From: Bacillota bacterium
Lineage (GTDB): Bacteria > Bacillota > Desulfotomaculia > Desulfotomaculales > Desulfohalotomaculaceae
NCBI GenBank assembly: GCA_009711615.1
Contig: VENI01000001.1
Coordinates: 1 to 64,000, forward strand
Direction: 5' to 3'
DNA: 64,000 nucleotides
The notes beneath the pieces are model-generated. The model worked only from the letters and a program-made list of their open reading frames with translations. It did not search any database and was not told where the DNA came from. Position numbers and translations under genes: made by a program. Shown here in pieces: positions 34,540 to 42,362 of this stretch. The number at the start of each line of letters is the position of its first letter. Position 1 is the stretch's first letter.

Positions 34540-36785
34540 TTTACCACCCCTTCCACAGCCAATTCGGGTAGGGGCATAGAATCATGTTTGTCCAGTGAAC
34601 GCTTAATTCTTATTCTTAGCAACTTATCAGCTGATAAATATTCATCTAGCTTATTGCCCACCAGTTGCTGATTCAGAGGTTTTAAGCCCTCCCATTTTTT
34701 CTGCTGCCAATTGTATATTTTAACTTCATAAGAATTAATTTTAAGCATGTTTGAGAATTGCACCGTATTAATTTGCGCCTCAGCACCCTGTACCGGCAGA
34801 TTTAAATCATACTCCAATGTAACCCGGTTGCCATTAACCACAGTCCCTTCAGGGGTACGGTTTATTCCTCCACCATCAATTACACTGGGTAAAATATAGC
34901 CCCCTGGCAGTTTGAATTCTCCCTGTTCTTGCAAAGCAAATGACATTTCTTGTGTTACCAAAGAAGAATAGTAGTTCTGGGCATCTTCACCCGTTATTCT
35001 CATTAAGCCAGGAACATGGTCAGTATACCCTATCAGTTCAATTATGTTATTTTCTTTATCATCTCTAGTCGGCGATACGCTTTTCGTCTCCACCATGTAT
35101 TTCTCTTGAACTTCAATTTGTCTGGTCTCAGAAAACCATTCTTCCATTTCATATTGCCAGGAAAAATTATTAGCTTCACTGAGTTTCAGATCTACATTGG
35201 TGCTTTCTCCGGATAATAGTTTGCCAATTTTAATCCCCTTATCTCCTACCACAGCAACACATTCTTTTAAATCCACTGGAGTATTGTTGGTTAAAGTACC
35301 AATAATACGTTCACCTTTTATCTTTAGCTCTCCATCTAATTGTCCAAAATTCTCTACTACTTTATAAACATTAGCCTCACGCATGGACCAAAATTCTACA
35401 TTGTTGAACTGCACCATTTTCCCTTCATCGGTATATCGTACTATAGGTGGTTCTTCCCATGAACCATTGCCTCTGTAAGCATTTCTGGGAGTTATCAAGC
35501 CCACACCCGTATCTCGCAACTGAAACTCACCACCCCTGGGTGAAACATACGATCCATTGGCTTTTATCTCAGCAACATCTTTGTCCAATATTTCCACGGT
35601 GACATTGTTATTACCTAGCGGTCCTTTCAATTGATGGAAAGGGGCATTATAATAAATAACCACCGCTGTAATAAATGCTGCTGCTGGAATGCACAGCCAC
35701 GCCCAATCCCGCTTGTTGTAGCGCTTTAACACCAAGTATATAACCGGTGAAACCATTAACAGATAAACAGCCCATATCAAGCTCATACTTTTTATGGATG
35801 GCATTTCAAGTTGAGGAAATTTATTCCCCCCATAATAATGGCGGTTGAGATCATTAATTATCTGCTCACCATTAAACTTATTAAAAAACAATTCCCATAT
35901 TTTATTATCCTGTGAGTTAATATTCGCCAAACTGGCAGCGGAATATATTACGTTACCTCTACCAATGCCATATCTGGCCACCAGGGGAACACCACTTTCT
36001 TCTATCACCGTTTCCCCACGCACCAACTTACCTACTGCCACTTTCATTGGCTCAACTTCTTCTTTTAAGTCATTCCAATTGCTGGAGATAGTAGTTTCTC
36101 CAGATACCTGTACCGGAGTAATATCGGCAAAGGGCTGAGATTCACCTGCACCTGCCCCACCAGATATTAAAAGTTTACCCCCAAGAGCAACCCACTGGCG
36201 AATAGCTTTCACCTGTTCCGGTGTTAGTTTCAAAGCGTTCTGCTTTTCAACCACAATAATATCTGCAACCATCGCCAGGGCCAATGAATTGGTAGACATC
36301 CCCTCAGGTGACATGTATTTTACGTTTGCATAACTCCTATTAAGCTCCAACCATGCAGGCATGCCACCTGACAGTGGCCTTTCACCCACACTGACCACCA
36401 CCATGTCCCTAACCGCAAGTCCCTGCACCTTAGTAGCGGCAATGGCTTTACCATCGGTAGTAAGCTGTACCAACGGTTGCCCCGCTGCCATGTCACCAGG
36501 TATTAACATACTGGTATTGATACGCTTGTTGGCAGGAACATCCACCACTCGTTGGTAAATACCTTCACTGGATGAATGCCTTTCCGGGTCAGCAGTTTTA
36601 ACCTCTAGTACTGCGTTTTCTAATGCCTCACCACTGTTTACAATGCTAATATTAAGCTCAACCGGGCTATTCTGTTTATATAGGCCATTTAACCCAGGCT
36701 TAACTTGTAATGTTACACTAGCAAATGCTGTACTGGGAAATACAAGTAGCATCAGTACCACAGCAATTTTTATTAATCTATTCAT
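34536..36785 (-). CDS. Large membrane-anchored extracytoplasmic protein of the ABC/ECF operon
   Basis: A 749-residue protein with a signal peptide (IAVVLMLLVFPSTAFA) and an extracytoplasmic domain containing a DUF11/CARDB-like strand region (about 25-115). A glutamine-amidotransferase-like Rossmann segment (EQVKAIRQWVALGGKLLISGG) follows. Two membrane helices lie at about 335-380, with a large C-terminal beta-rich domain after them. No enzyme family is certain. It overlaps the upstream propeller gene by 8 bases and the ATPase gene by 4, so it probably works with the exporter. Confidence 0.7.
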   Translation of the reverse strand: MNRLIKIAVVLMLLVFPSTAFASVTLQVKPGLNGLYKQNSPVELNISIVNSGEALENAVLEVKTADPERHSSSEGIYQRVVDVPANKRINTSMLIPGDMAAGQPLVQLTTDGKAIAATKVQGLAVRDMVVVSVGERPLSGGMPAWLELNRSYANVKYMSPEGMSTNSLALAMVADIIVVEKQNALKLTPEQVKAIRQWVALGGKLLISGGAGAGESQPFADITPVQVSGETTISSNWNDLKEEVEPMKVAVGKLVRGETVIEESGVPLVARYGIGRGNVIYSAASLANINSQDNKIWELFFNKFNGEQIINDLNRHYYGGNKFPQLEMPSIKSMSLIWAVYLLMVSPVIYLVLKRYNKRDWAWLCIPAAAFITAVVIYYNAPFHQLKGPLGNNNVTVEILDKDVAEIKANGSYVSPRGGEFQLRDTGVGLITPRNAYRGNGSWEEPPIVRYTDEGKMVQFNNVEFWSMREANVYKVVENFGQLDGELKIKGERIIGTLTNNTPVDLKECVAVVGDKGIKIGKLLSGESTNVDLKLSEANNFSWQYEMEEWFSETRQIEVQEKYMVETKSVSPTRDDKENNIIELIGYTDHVPGLMRITGEDAQNYYSSLVTQEMSFALQEQGEFKLPGGYILPSVIDGGGINRTPEGTVVNGNRVTLEYDLNLPVQGAEAQINTVQFSNMLKINSYEVKIYNWQQKKWEGLKPLNQQLVGNKLDEYLSADKLLRIRIKRSLDKHDSMPLPELAVEGVVK

Positions 36786-38151
36786 TATAATTCTCTCCCC
36801 TGCTAAACAATCTCTCTTTCAGGTGTACCTGCATCACCGCAGCGTAAATGTCATCCTGACGGAGATAGTAAAGTGAACTATTATTCAAAACCGGATTGTT
36901 GGATCCATTCACAGTATCCAGCATCAAAGTCCTCGGTTCCCTAATCCCTTGTATTTCCAAGCTCCTTAACCATTCCATCTCTTTTTCAGCATTTGCATCA
37001 AGAGGACTTGCAACCAGATTGCTGGAGGAAAGCCAGTTTCGACCCTGCCTAAGTTCTGAAAGCATGTCTTTTCCATTTTCTCCTGCAAAAACAGAACGTA
37101 TTTCTCCAACCCGTTGATGAATGGTAAACTGGGGTGAACCATCGGGCATAAAGGTTAATATCTTTTCTTGCTGGTGAGTGGATACAAAAGCAAGGTATCC
37201 GTTTAAACCCCAATTGGGCTGCTCCCCTTGTCCTAAAAATTCTTCGTTGCCTGTGGCCAATTCAACCAAGTATAATTTATCCGGTTGCTCAGAAATTGAA
37301 CGCTGAACAATTAAACTGCTGCCGTCAGGGGACCAAGTTGGGTTCATTCCCTGTACAATTTCACGTGGTTGTTCATCTTCAGTTGCAGTCCAAACAGTGG
37401 CATTACTATTTTTATTTGTTTTAGTGTAAGCTAGTTTCCCACCATCGGGTGACCAGGTAAGACCCGTGTATTTAACATCATCTATACTTTCAGCAATTAT
37501 CTTAAGTTCATTAAGCGTTTTTGATTCTGATTTAAGTTCCTTTAACGGTACAATAAGAACCTGCTGGCGACCATCTTTTCTGTTTCTAACCAGTGCCACC
37601 CTGCTTCCGTCAGGTGAGAAGGATGGGGAATGATATAGCCATGTAGAAGGCAAATCTAATACTTGGTAACGACCGCCCTCTTCCTCCACCAGCAATAACT
37701 GGCCATGCCGTGCCACTAAAATTTCTCCAGAGGAAGGAGACACTGAAAAGGATACTCCGGGATCAGCATTCCAAAACCGTGCTGTTTCTCGAGGACCACC
37801 CACCGGATAAAGAGCCGCAGGCTTTGTACCTTGCCAAGCGATAATCACTATTACCAAAAGTATTATTGCTGCAGCAGCCCAAACCACTTTTGGAGCCAAT
37901 CGATGCTGGGGCAGGTTATTAGATCTCTTCTTATCACTAGGATCAGTGGCGGGTTTTGAATCCTTAATTAGCTTCTGCCGCAATTCTTCCTGCAGTTGAT
38001 AGTTAACCGGCACCGCATCTCTCATTCGTCGCATATGATCTAATAGTTGGTGTACCGATTTTTCAGAGGCATCATTTTCTTTTCCAGCATTATGTCGGTA
38101 TCTATCGAAGGGTAGCACCGTGCCTTGCTGGTTATTCTTGTCTTTCTTCAT
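36778..38151 (-). CDS. Single-pass membrane protein with TolB-like beta-propeller; putative anti-sigma factor
   Basis: A 457-residue protein. About 90 N-terminal cytoplasmic residues include a helical, charged stretch (SVHQLLDHMRRMRDAVPVNYQLQEELRQKL). One membrane helix (VVWAAAAIILLVIVIIAW) leads to an extracytoplasmic six-bladed propeller-like region with repeated SPDG motifs (SFSPDGSRVAL, TWSPDGGKLAY, TWSPDGSSLIV). It lies 12 bases after an ECF sigma gene. This topology fits a membrane anti-sigma factor that senses an external signal (inference); no classic zinc-binding HxxxCxxC is present. Confidence 0.7.
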   Translation of the reverse strand: MKKDKNNQQGTVLPFDRYRHNAGKENDASEKSVHQLLDHMRRMRDAVPVNYQLQEELRQKLIKDSKPATDPSDKKRSNNLPQHRLAPKVVWAAAAIILLVIVIIAWQGTKPAALYPVGGPRETARFWNADPGVSFSVSPSSGEILVARHGQLLLVEEEGGRYQVLDLPSTWLYHSPSFSPDGSRVALVRNRKDGRQQVLIVPLKELKSESKTLNELKIIAESIDDVKYTGLTWSPDGGKLAYTKTNKNSNATVWTATEDEQPREIVQGMNPTWSPDGSSLIVQRSISEQPDKLYLVELATGNEEFLGQGEQPNWGLNGYLAFVSTHQQEKILTFMPDGSPQFTIHQRVGEIRSVFAGENGKDMLSELRQGRNWLSSSNLVASPLDANAEKEMEWLRSLEIQGIREPRTLMLDTVNGSNNPVLNNSSLYYLRQDDIYAAVMQVHLKERLFSRGENYNE

Positions 38152-38163
38152 ATGCCACCTCTC

Positions 38164-38688
38164 CTAGCCGTATTTCTTCATATTTCCGCGCAGTATTTTC
38201 ACTGCCCGATGATGAATCATTCTTACTGCCACTTCTGTTTTGCCTAGCACTTCTCCGATTTGTTTAAAGCGCAGTTCACCGGCATACCTAAGTGCCATTA
38301 CATCTCGGTAATCAAGAGGCAGTTCGTTCATTAATGCACGCAGTTCTTCCACTTCTTCATTAAGTAGCATTTGTTCTTCAGGAATACCGTCCACCGCTTC
38401 CTGTTGATACATTCTTTCATCTGGGGTTGCCACTTCTCGACTTTTACGTATGTAGTCAACATAAACGTTGTGGGCAATGCATAGCACCCATGATGAGAAA
38501 GAACTTTCTCCCCTGAATGTTTCAAATTTTTCCAATGCTTTTACGAACACCAAAGTTGTTAAATCGTCAGCATCCCAAGTATTTATTACTCGATAACGCA
38601 AATAGCGGTTTACTCGAGCAAAATTTTGATTATACAATTCCTCGAAATCTTTTTTAACATCAGCATGCTGTTTTTTTGAACTCCCCAT
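38164..38688 (-). CDS. ECF-type RNA polymerase sigma factor
   Basis: A 174-residue sigma-70 factor with region 2 (FARVNRYLRYRVINTWDADDLTTLVFVKALEKFETFRG, key residues DADDLTT and FETFRG) and region 4 (LPLDYRDVMALRYAGELRFKQIGEVLGKTEVAVRMIHHRA). It is the first gene of a five-gene operon with a propeller protein and ABC exporter. GGGGG lies upstream of the ATG. A matching ECF-type promoter lies just upstream (38719-38746), suggesting autoregulation. Confidence 0.92.
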   Translation of the reverse strand: MGSSKKQHADVKKDFEELYNQNFARVNRYLRYRVINTWDADDLTTLVFVKALEKFETFRGESSFSSWVLCIAHNVYVDYIRKSREVATPDERMYQQEAVDGIPEEQMLLNEEVEELRALMNELPLDYRDVMALRYAGELRFKQIGEVLGKTEVAVRMIHHRAVKILRGNMKKYG

Positions 38689-38718
38689 AATTAAACCCCC
38701 GGTTACTGTTCTAAATAT

Positions 38719-38746
38719 AAGACGGAAATAAAAGTTATTTCGTTTC
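38719..38746 (-). promoter_or_regulatory. Putative ECF sigma-dependent autoregulatory promoter
   Basis: On the minus strand GAAAC (38746-38742) is followed after 17 bases by CGTCTT (38724-38719), close to the GAAAC / CGT(C) pattern of ECF-type promoters. It lies about 30 bases before the ECF sigma gene it would drive. Confidence 0.55.
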
Positions 38747-38766
38747 TAATTATTTAATTAAATATA

Positions 38767-38792
38767 AAAAGGCCCCATATTAAGAGCCTTTT
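38767..38792 (-). terminator. Terminator after the epimerase gene
   Basis: AAAAGGC/GCCTTTT stem followed on the minus strand by TTTATATTT, 9 bases after the epimerase stop. Confidence 0.65.
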
Positions 38793-38800
38793 CATAATCA

Positions 38801-39700
38801 TCATTTTTCATTTTTTACTTTATACTCAATATACTCTAAACCATCAGCAAATCTTGTCGGTTCAAAGCCAAAGTTTTTCTTAACTGCGCTAATGCTGGTA
38901 ATATTATCACTGTGCAATTGGTCCAACTCCACCGTAGTAACCGGAGGGTCTTCCATAAAATATTGCATAAATTTAACGGCTATACGCACAAGGGGTATAG
39001 GCACTGGCACCTTTGCTTTTTTTATTCCGGTGACTTCCATAAGGATGTCCATCATTTGTTCATAGGTTAAGTGTTCCGGGCCACCTATATCTATAATTCT
39101 ATTTTTATACTTGTTAGTATCCTGAGCTACTTTTAAGATACAACTAGCCACATCCTTTACCCAAATTGGCTGAAATTTGATGGAACCATCACCGGGCAGT
39201 GCCACCACAGTAGGTGTCATACGCAGTGCCTGTAGCAGTCTATCCACAAAACCAAAGCCAGAGCCAAATATCACCGAAGGTCGCAATATTGTATAGCGTA
39301 AACCGCTGTTTACCACTTCCACTTCGGCCACACCTTTAGAATATCCATATTTTAATTTTGGATTTGTACCAGCACCTAAGGCACTGATATGAACAAAATG
39401 TTTTACTCCACTTTCTTTGGCAGCCTTAACTACATTCTCAGTTCCTTTTATATTAATATCTTTAAAAGATGTGCTTTTTGTTTCACGAATAATGGCTACT
39501 AGGTGAATAATTGTATCTACGCCAGTACAGGCAACAGCCAACGATACTTCATCAGTTACGTCCCCCTGAACCAGTTCTACACCCGGCAAATCCGCCTTTT
39601 TTGGGTTTCTTACTAGGCAGCGTACCTTCTCACCAGCGTTGGTAAGAGTTTTTACAACATGGCGCCCTAAAAAACCAGTGGCACCAGTAACCAGTATCAT
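38801..39700 (-). CDS. NAD(P)-dependent epimerase/dehydratase, complex I NDUFA9-like SDR
   Basis: A 299-residue extended short-chain dehydrogenase with glycine motif TGATGFLGRHVV at the N-terminus, an acidic strand-end (VQGDVTD), the YxxxK catalytic motif in KYGYSKGVAE and the atypical NDUFA9-like C-terminal region (PIWVKDVA, IIDIGGPEHLTYEQMMDI). The substrate is unknown. I start at the ATG at 39700 behind GGGGTGATAAG; a longer TTG frame (39718) runs through this site. Confidence 0.85.
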   Translation of the reverse strand: MILVTGATGFLGRHVVKTLTNAGEKVRCLVRNPKKADLPGVELVQGDVTDEVSLAVACTGVDTIIHLVAIIRETKSTSFKDINIKGTENVVKAAKESGVKHFVHISALGAGTNPKLKYGYSKGVAEVEVVNSGLRYTILRPSVIFGSGFGFVDRLLQALRMTPTVVALPGDGSIKFQPIWVKDVASCILKVAQDTNKYKNRIIDIGGPEHLTYEQMMDILMEVTGIKKAKVPVPIPLVRIAVKFMQYFMEDPPVTTVELDQLHSDNITSISAVKKNFGFEPTRFADGLEYIEYKVKNEK

Positions 39701-39799
39701 CTTATCACCCCACTTCAACCATTATATACCTATTTTTATTGTTCTCATAGGGGTAATTTAAAGCTCAAATGTGAAACTTTTCTTTAACCCTGATTATTG

Positions 39800-39828
39800 T
39801 TGATTTATCAGCCTCTTCATTGTAAAAT
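39800..39828 (+). promoter_or_regulatory. Sigma-A promoter of a candidate small RNA
   Basis: TTGATT (39800-39805), 17-base spacer, TAAAAT (39823-39828) on the plus strand, with no plus-strand ORF for 300 bases downstream but a terminator 30-70 bases after the expected start. Confidence 0.5.
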
Positions 39829-39834
39829 ATTTCT

Positions 39835-39899
39835 AAATATAGTTTATTATATTACAGCCCGACGCTCGATTAAGGATGTTGAGCCCGGACTGTTTTTTT
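39835..39899 (+). ncRNA. Candidate small RNA (~65 nt)
   Basis: The unit is bounded by the promoter at 39800-39828 and by a hairpin plus seven T. ACAG, CC and GCTC (39854-39867) pair with GAGC, GG and CTGT (39881-39893) across a 13-base loop, ending in T7 at 39893-39899. The segment is markedly more G/C-rich than its flanks. No family is recognised. It lies between minus-strand genes, so the terminator cannot serve a neighbour. Confidence 0.4.
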
Positions 39900-39942
39900 G
39901 TGTTTATTATTATAATTATTTGATAGTGCATAAGGTAAAATA

Positions 39943-40140
39943 CTATAATGCCAAAGACACTATTATCTGCCCCAGTATTACCATGGCCAGCCCCACCAAG
40001 CCAACTTTCATAAAACACTTGGTAAGAACATCATTTTTAGGCCATCCACTATTATGTACCACTCGGTAGAAAATAGCAATAAAAGAAACAGAAAATGCAG
40101 TGGCTCCCAATATGGTTAATATAAAACTAAAATATATCAC
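39943..40140 (-). CDS. Small two-TM membrane protein, hypothetical
   Basis: A 65-residue frame with two hydrophobic helices (about 3-23 and 46-65: MIYFSFILTILGATAFSVSF, VGLVGLAMVILGQIIVSLAL) joined by a loop with a few charged residues. The GTG at 40140 has a GGGGGAA site upstream. A longer frame (to 40212) would overlap the divergent carbonic anhydrase gene and is disfavoured. No family is recognised. Confidence 0.5.
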   Translation of the reverse strand: MIYFSFILTILGATAFSVSFIAIFYRVVHNSGWPKNDVLTKCFMKVGLVGLAMVILGQIIVSLAL

Positions 40141-40169
40141 TATTAATTCCCCCAAGGAGGTTTCTAAGT

Positions 40170-40691
40170 ATGATTCATGCATATGGTAAACTGCAACCCC
40201 AAGTACACTCATCAGTATACATAGCCCCTGGTGCAGCGGTTGTTGGACGCGTCACTTTAGAAAAAAATGTCAGTATCTGGTTTAATGCTGTGATCAGGGG
40301 CGATGTTGATGAAGTGGTGGTAGGTGCAAATACAAATATTCAAGACTGCTGTGTTTTACACCAAGAAACAGGCTTTCCATGTATAGTAGGAAAGAGTGTA
40401 ACCGTTGGTCACGGTGCAATACTACACGGTTGCACTATTGAAGATAACGTCTTAATTGGCATGGGTGCTGTGGTACTAAACGGTGCCAAAGTGAGGGCCG
40501 GATCAGTTATCGGTGCCGGGTCAGTAGTAACTCAAAATCAAGAAATCCCACCAAACTCCTTAGCATTAGGTTCTCCAGCGAAGGTGGTGCGGGAATTAAA
40601 ACAAAAAGAAATTGAGAAATTCAGCCAATCGGCCGGGAGATACCGTGAAGTGGCCAAAACATATCAGGGTAAAGAATCTTCTTCTGAATAA
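40170..40691 (+). CDS. Gamma-class carbonic anhydrase-like hexapeptide-repeat protein
   Basis: A 173-residue left-handed beta-helix protein (YrdA/Cam-like). Hexapeptide repeats run from about residue 15 to 140. The zinc-binding histidines of the family are present (CVLHQETG, VGHGAILHGC). The active-site RGD (VIRGDVDEVV) is intact. It would hydrate CO2 or act as an acyltransferase relative; CO2 metabolism fits the CODH-bearing organism but the genes are not linked. CAAGGAGG precedes the ATG. Its end overlaps the convergent DUF523 gene by 28 bases. Confidence 0.88.
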   Translation: MIHAYGKLQPQVHSSVYIAPGAAVVGRVTLEKNVSIWFNAVIRGDVDEVVVGANTNIQDCCVLHQETGFPCIVGKSVTVGHGAILHGCTIEDNVLIGMGAVVLNGAKVRAGSVIGAGSVVTQNQEIPPNSLALGSPAKVVRELKQKEIEKFSQSAGRYREVAKTYQGKESSSE

Positions 40692-41131
40692 AGTTTAACC
40701 CCGTGCCTGTCCAACAGCGCTGCCAGTACACCCATACCAGATTTCTTTATGCCTTTAAACGTACCATCATAGATTAAATTCACCCCACAGGAGGGGCTAC
40801 GCTCTTTTAATACTGCTGTTTTAACTTCATTATTCAACGCCTGCTCCAGTATTTTTTGAGAGCCCTTAGTAAATTCGGCTGTAACGTCTCTTCCATTTAT
40901 GTCTACCACCCTGGCATTTCCGTCTAATACATCATTACCGTTGCCACCCCTAATTTCACAAGCCGGTCGAGGAGTTGGCAGGCCACCCATCTCCTCCGGG
41001 CAGACCAGGATAACATCTCCTTTCTTAACCAACTCTGCTATTGCAGGATGATAATTATTTCCCCCGTTATATTTACAGTTATATCCTACTAAACATGCGC
41101 TAACGATTATTTTTCCATTAATATTAATCAT
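40664..41131 (-). CDS. DUF523 protein
   Basis: A 155-residue protein with the DUF523 hallmarks: VSACLVGYNCKYNGG at the N-terminus, VCPEEMGGLPTPRPACEI (about 43-60) and KERSPSCG near 112, giving conserved cysteines likely to bind a metal or Fe-S cluster. The function is unproven. It overlaps the convergent carbonic anhydrase gene at the 3' end. Confidence 0.88.
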   Translation of the reverse strand: MININGKIIVSACLVGYNCKYNGGNNYHPAIAELVKKGDVILVCPEEMGGLPTPRPACEIRGGNGNDVLDGNARVVDINGRDVTAEFTKGSQKILEQALNNEVKTAVLKERSPSCGVNLIYDGTFKGIKKSGMGVLAALLDRHGVKLYSEEDSLP

Positions 41132-41217
41132 CCCCTGATAATATTTTTATTGGTAGTATAGACAATTGTTTTACTTAGTGATATTTTACTATAAACGTCT
41201 TCTAAAAGGAGAATCAC

Positions 41218-42129
41218 ATGAAAAAAGGTTATATATTGGTTGCATCAGGTGCAGCATGTTGGGGTGCCGTGGGCACCTTTAGCACAATATTGTTCCAACA
41301 GGGTTTATCTTCCCTGACCGTTGCCAATTTTCGTATATTACTAACCACACTAATGTTGGGTTTGTTTTTAGCTATATTTAACCGCCAGCAGTTTCGAATT
41401 AATCTTAAAGATATTCCATTTTTTGCAGTAGCCGGTTTAATCTCAGTTTGTTTGTTTAATTTCACTTACATAACTGCCATTAACTTGACAACAATAGTAA
41501 CAGCGGTGATTCTACTTTATACAGCCCCAGTGTTTGTTACAATAATATCCCGTTTTACATTCCAAGAAAAGATTACGTTACAAAAGGCAATTGCCTTAAT
41601 CTTCACCCTGTTGGGCTGTTTCTTAGTAGTTGAAGCCTATAATTTGAGTAACCTAAAAATCAATTTGCCTGGTTTGCTAATTGGATTAAGTGCTGGACTT
41701 ACCTATGGATTATACAGCATATTCGGTAAAAAAGCATTGGCGTCATATTCATCTTGGACCACTGTTTTTTATTCTTTTGCCTTTGGTACTGCAATATTAT
41801 CAATTTTTGGCCAACCTTGGACAAAGTTATATTTATTTAATGACTATCAAACAGCACAGTTTCTTTTTTTAAATTCCTTAATTCCCACAGTACTTGCTTA
41901 CACTCTATATACAGCCGGTTTAAAATATGTGGAATCTAGTAAAGCTTCCATAATTGCAACCGTAGAGCCGGTGGTAGCAGTGATTTTGGCTTCCCTGATT
42001 TTTCATGAAACTATCCGTCTTTATCAGTTTTTGGGAATAATTCTGGTACTAGTCAGTGTTATACTAATTCAAATACCTCTTAAAAAAAGAAAAAAACATG
42101 AAGAGCCTACAGATTCAGTAAGTACATAA
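41218..42129 (+). CDS. EamA/DMT-family transporter
   Basis: A 303-residue membrane protein of ten helices arranged as two EamA repeats. The first covers about 3-135 (KGYILVASGAACWGAVGTFS start), the second about 150-295 (GLLIGLSAGLTYGLYSIFGK, then YVESSKASIIATVEPVVAVI, the family signature). Such proteins export metabolites or amino acids; the substrate is unknown. AAAGGAGAA precedes the ATG. Single gene. Confidence 0.9.
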   Translation: MKKGYILVASGAACWGAVGTFSTILFQQGLSSLTVANFRILLTTLMLGLFLAIFNRQQFRINLKDIPFFAVAGLISVCLFNFTYITAINLTTIVTAVILLYTAPVFVTIISRFTFQEKITLQKAIALIFTLLGCFLVVEAYNLSNLKINLPGLLIGLSAGLTYGLYSIFGKKALASYSSWTTVFYSFAFGTAILSIFGQPWTKLYLFNDYQTAQFLFLNSLIPTVLAYTLYTAGLKYVESSKASIIATVEPVVAVILASLIFHETIRLYQFLGIILVLVSVILIQIPLKKRKKHEEPTDSVST

Positions 42130-42198
42130 TCCTCTATTATAATCCTACTATGTTGGGCACACTAACTCCCAAACAACAATGATGGGAGGGATATAAAA

Positions 42199-42342
42199 GT
42201 GGCTGAACACTCAGAAGAAAGGACTAGCCCATTGGCAGGCACTACATGGGCATACCCCAATGCAGGTTTTTGGATTGTCCACGTTATTGGAGTGGTGGTG
42301 GTGGGATATTTGGGTTATTATATAATGGCTGGCATGAGATAA
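42199..42342 (+). CDS. 47-residue single-pass membrane mini-protein
   Basis: The GTG start is nine bases after GGGAGGG. The frame encodes a polar N-terminus (MAEHSEERTSPLAG), then an aromatic segment and a ~20-residue membrane helix (FWIVHVIGVVVVGYLGYYIM), and ends MAGMR. A terminator begins at its stop codon. Good signals at both ends support a real gene. No family is recognised; it follows the EamA gene by about 70 bases. Confidence 0.6.
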   Translation: MAEHSEERTSPLAGTTWAYPNAGFWIVHVIGVVVVGYLGYYIMAGMR

Positions 42343-42362
42343 ACCGGGGTTAACCCCGGTTT
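42341..42362. terminator. Bidirectional terminator
   Basis: AAACCGGGGTT and its complement form an 11-base palindromic arm pair with T-rich tail, between the mini-protein gene and the convergent bshC. Confidence 0.85.
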
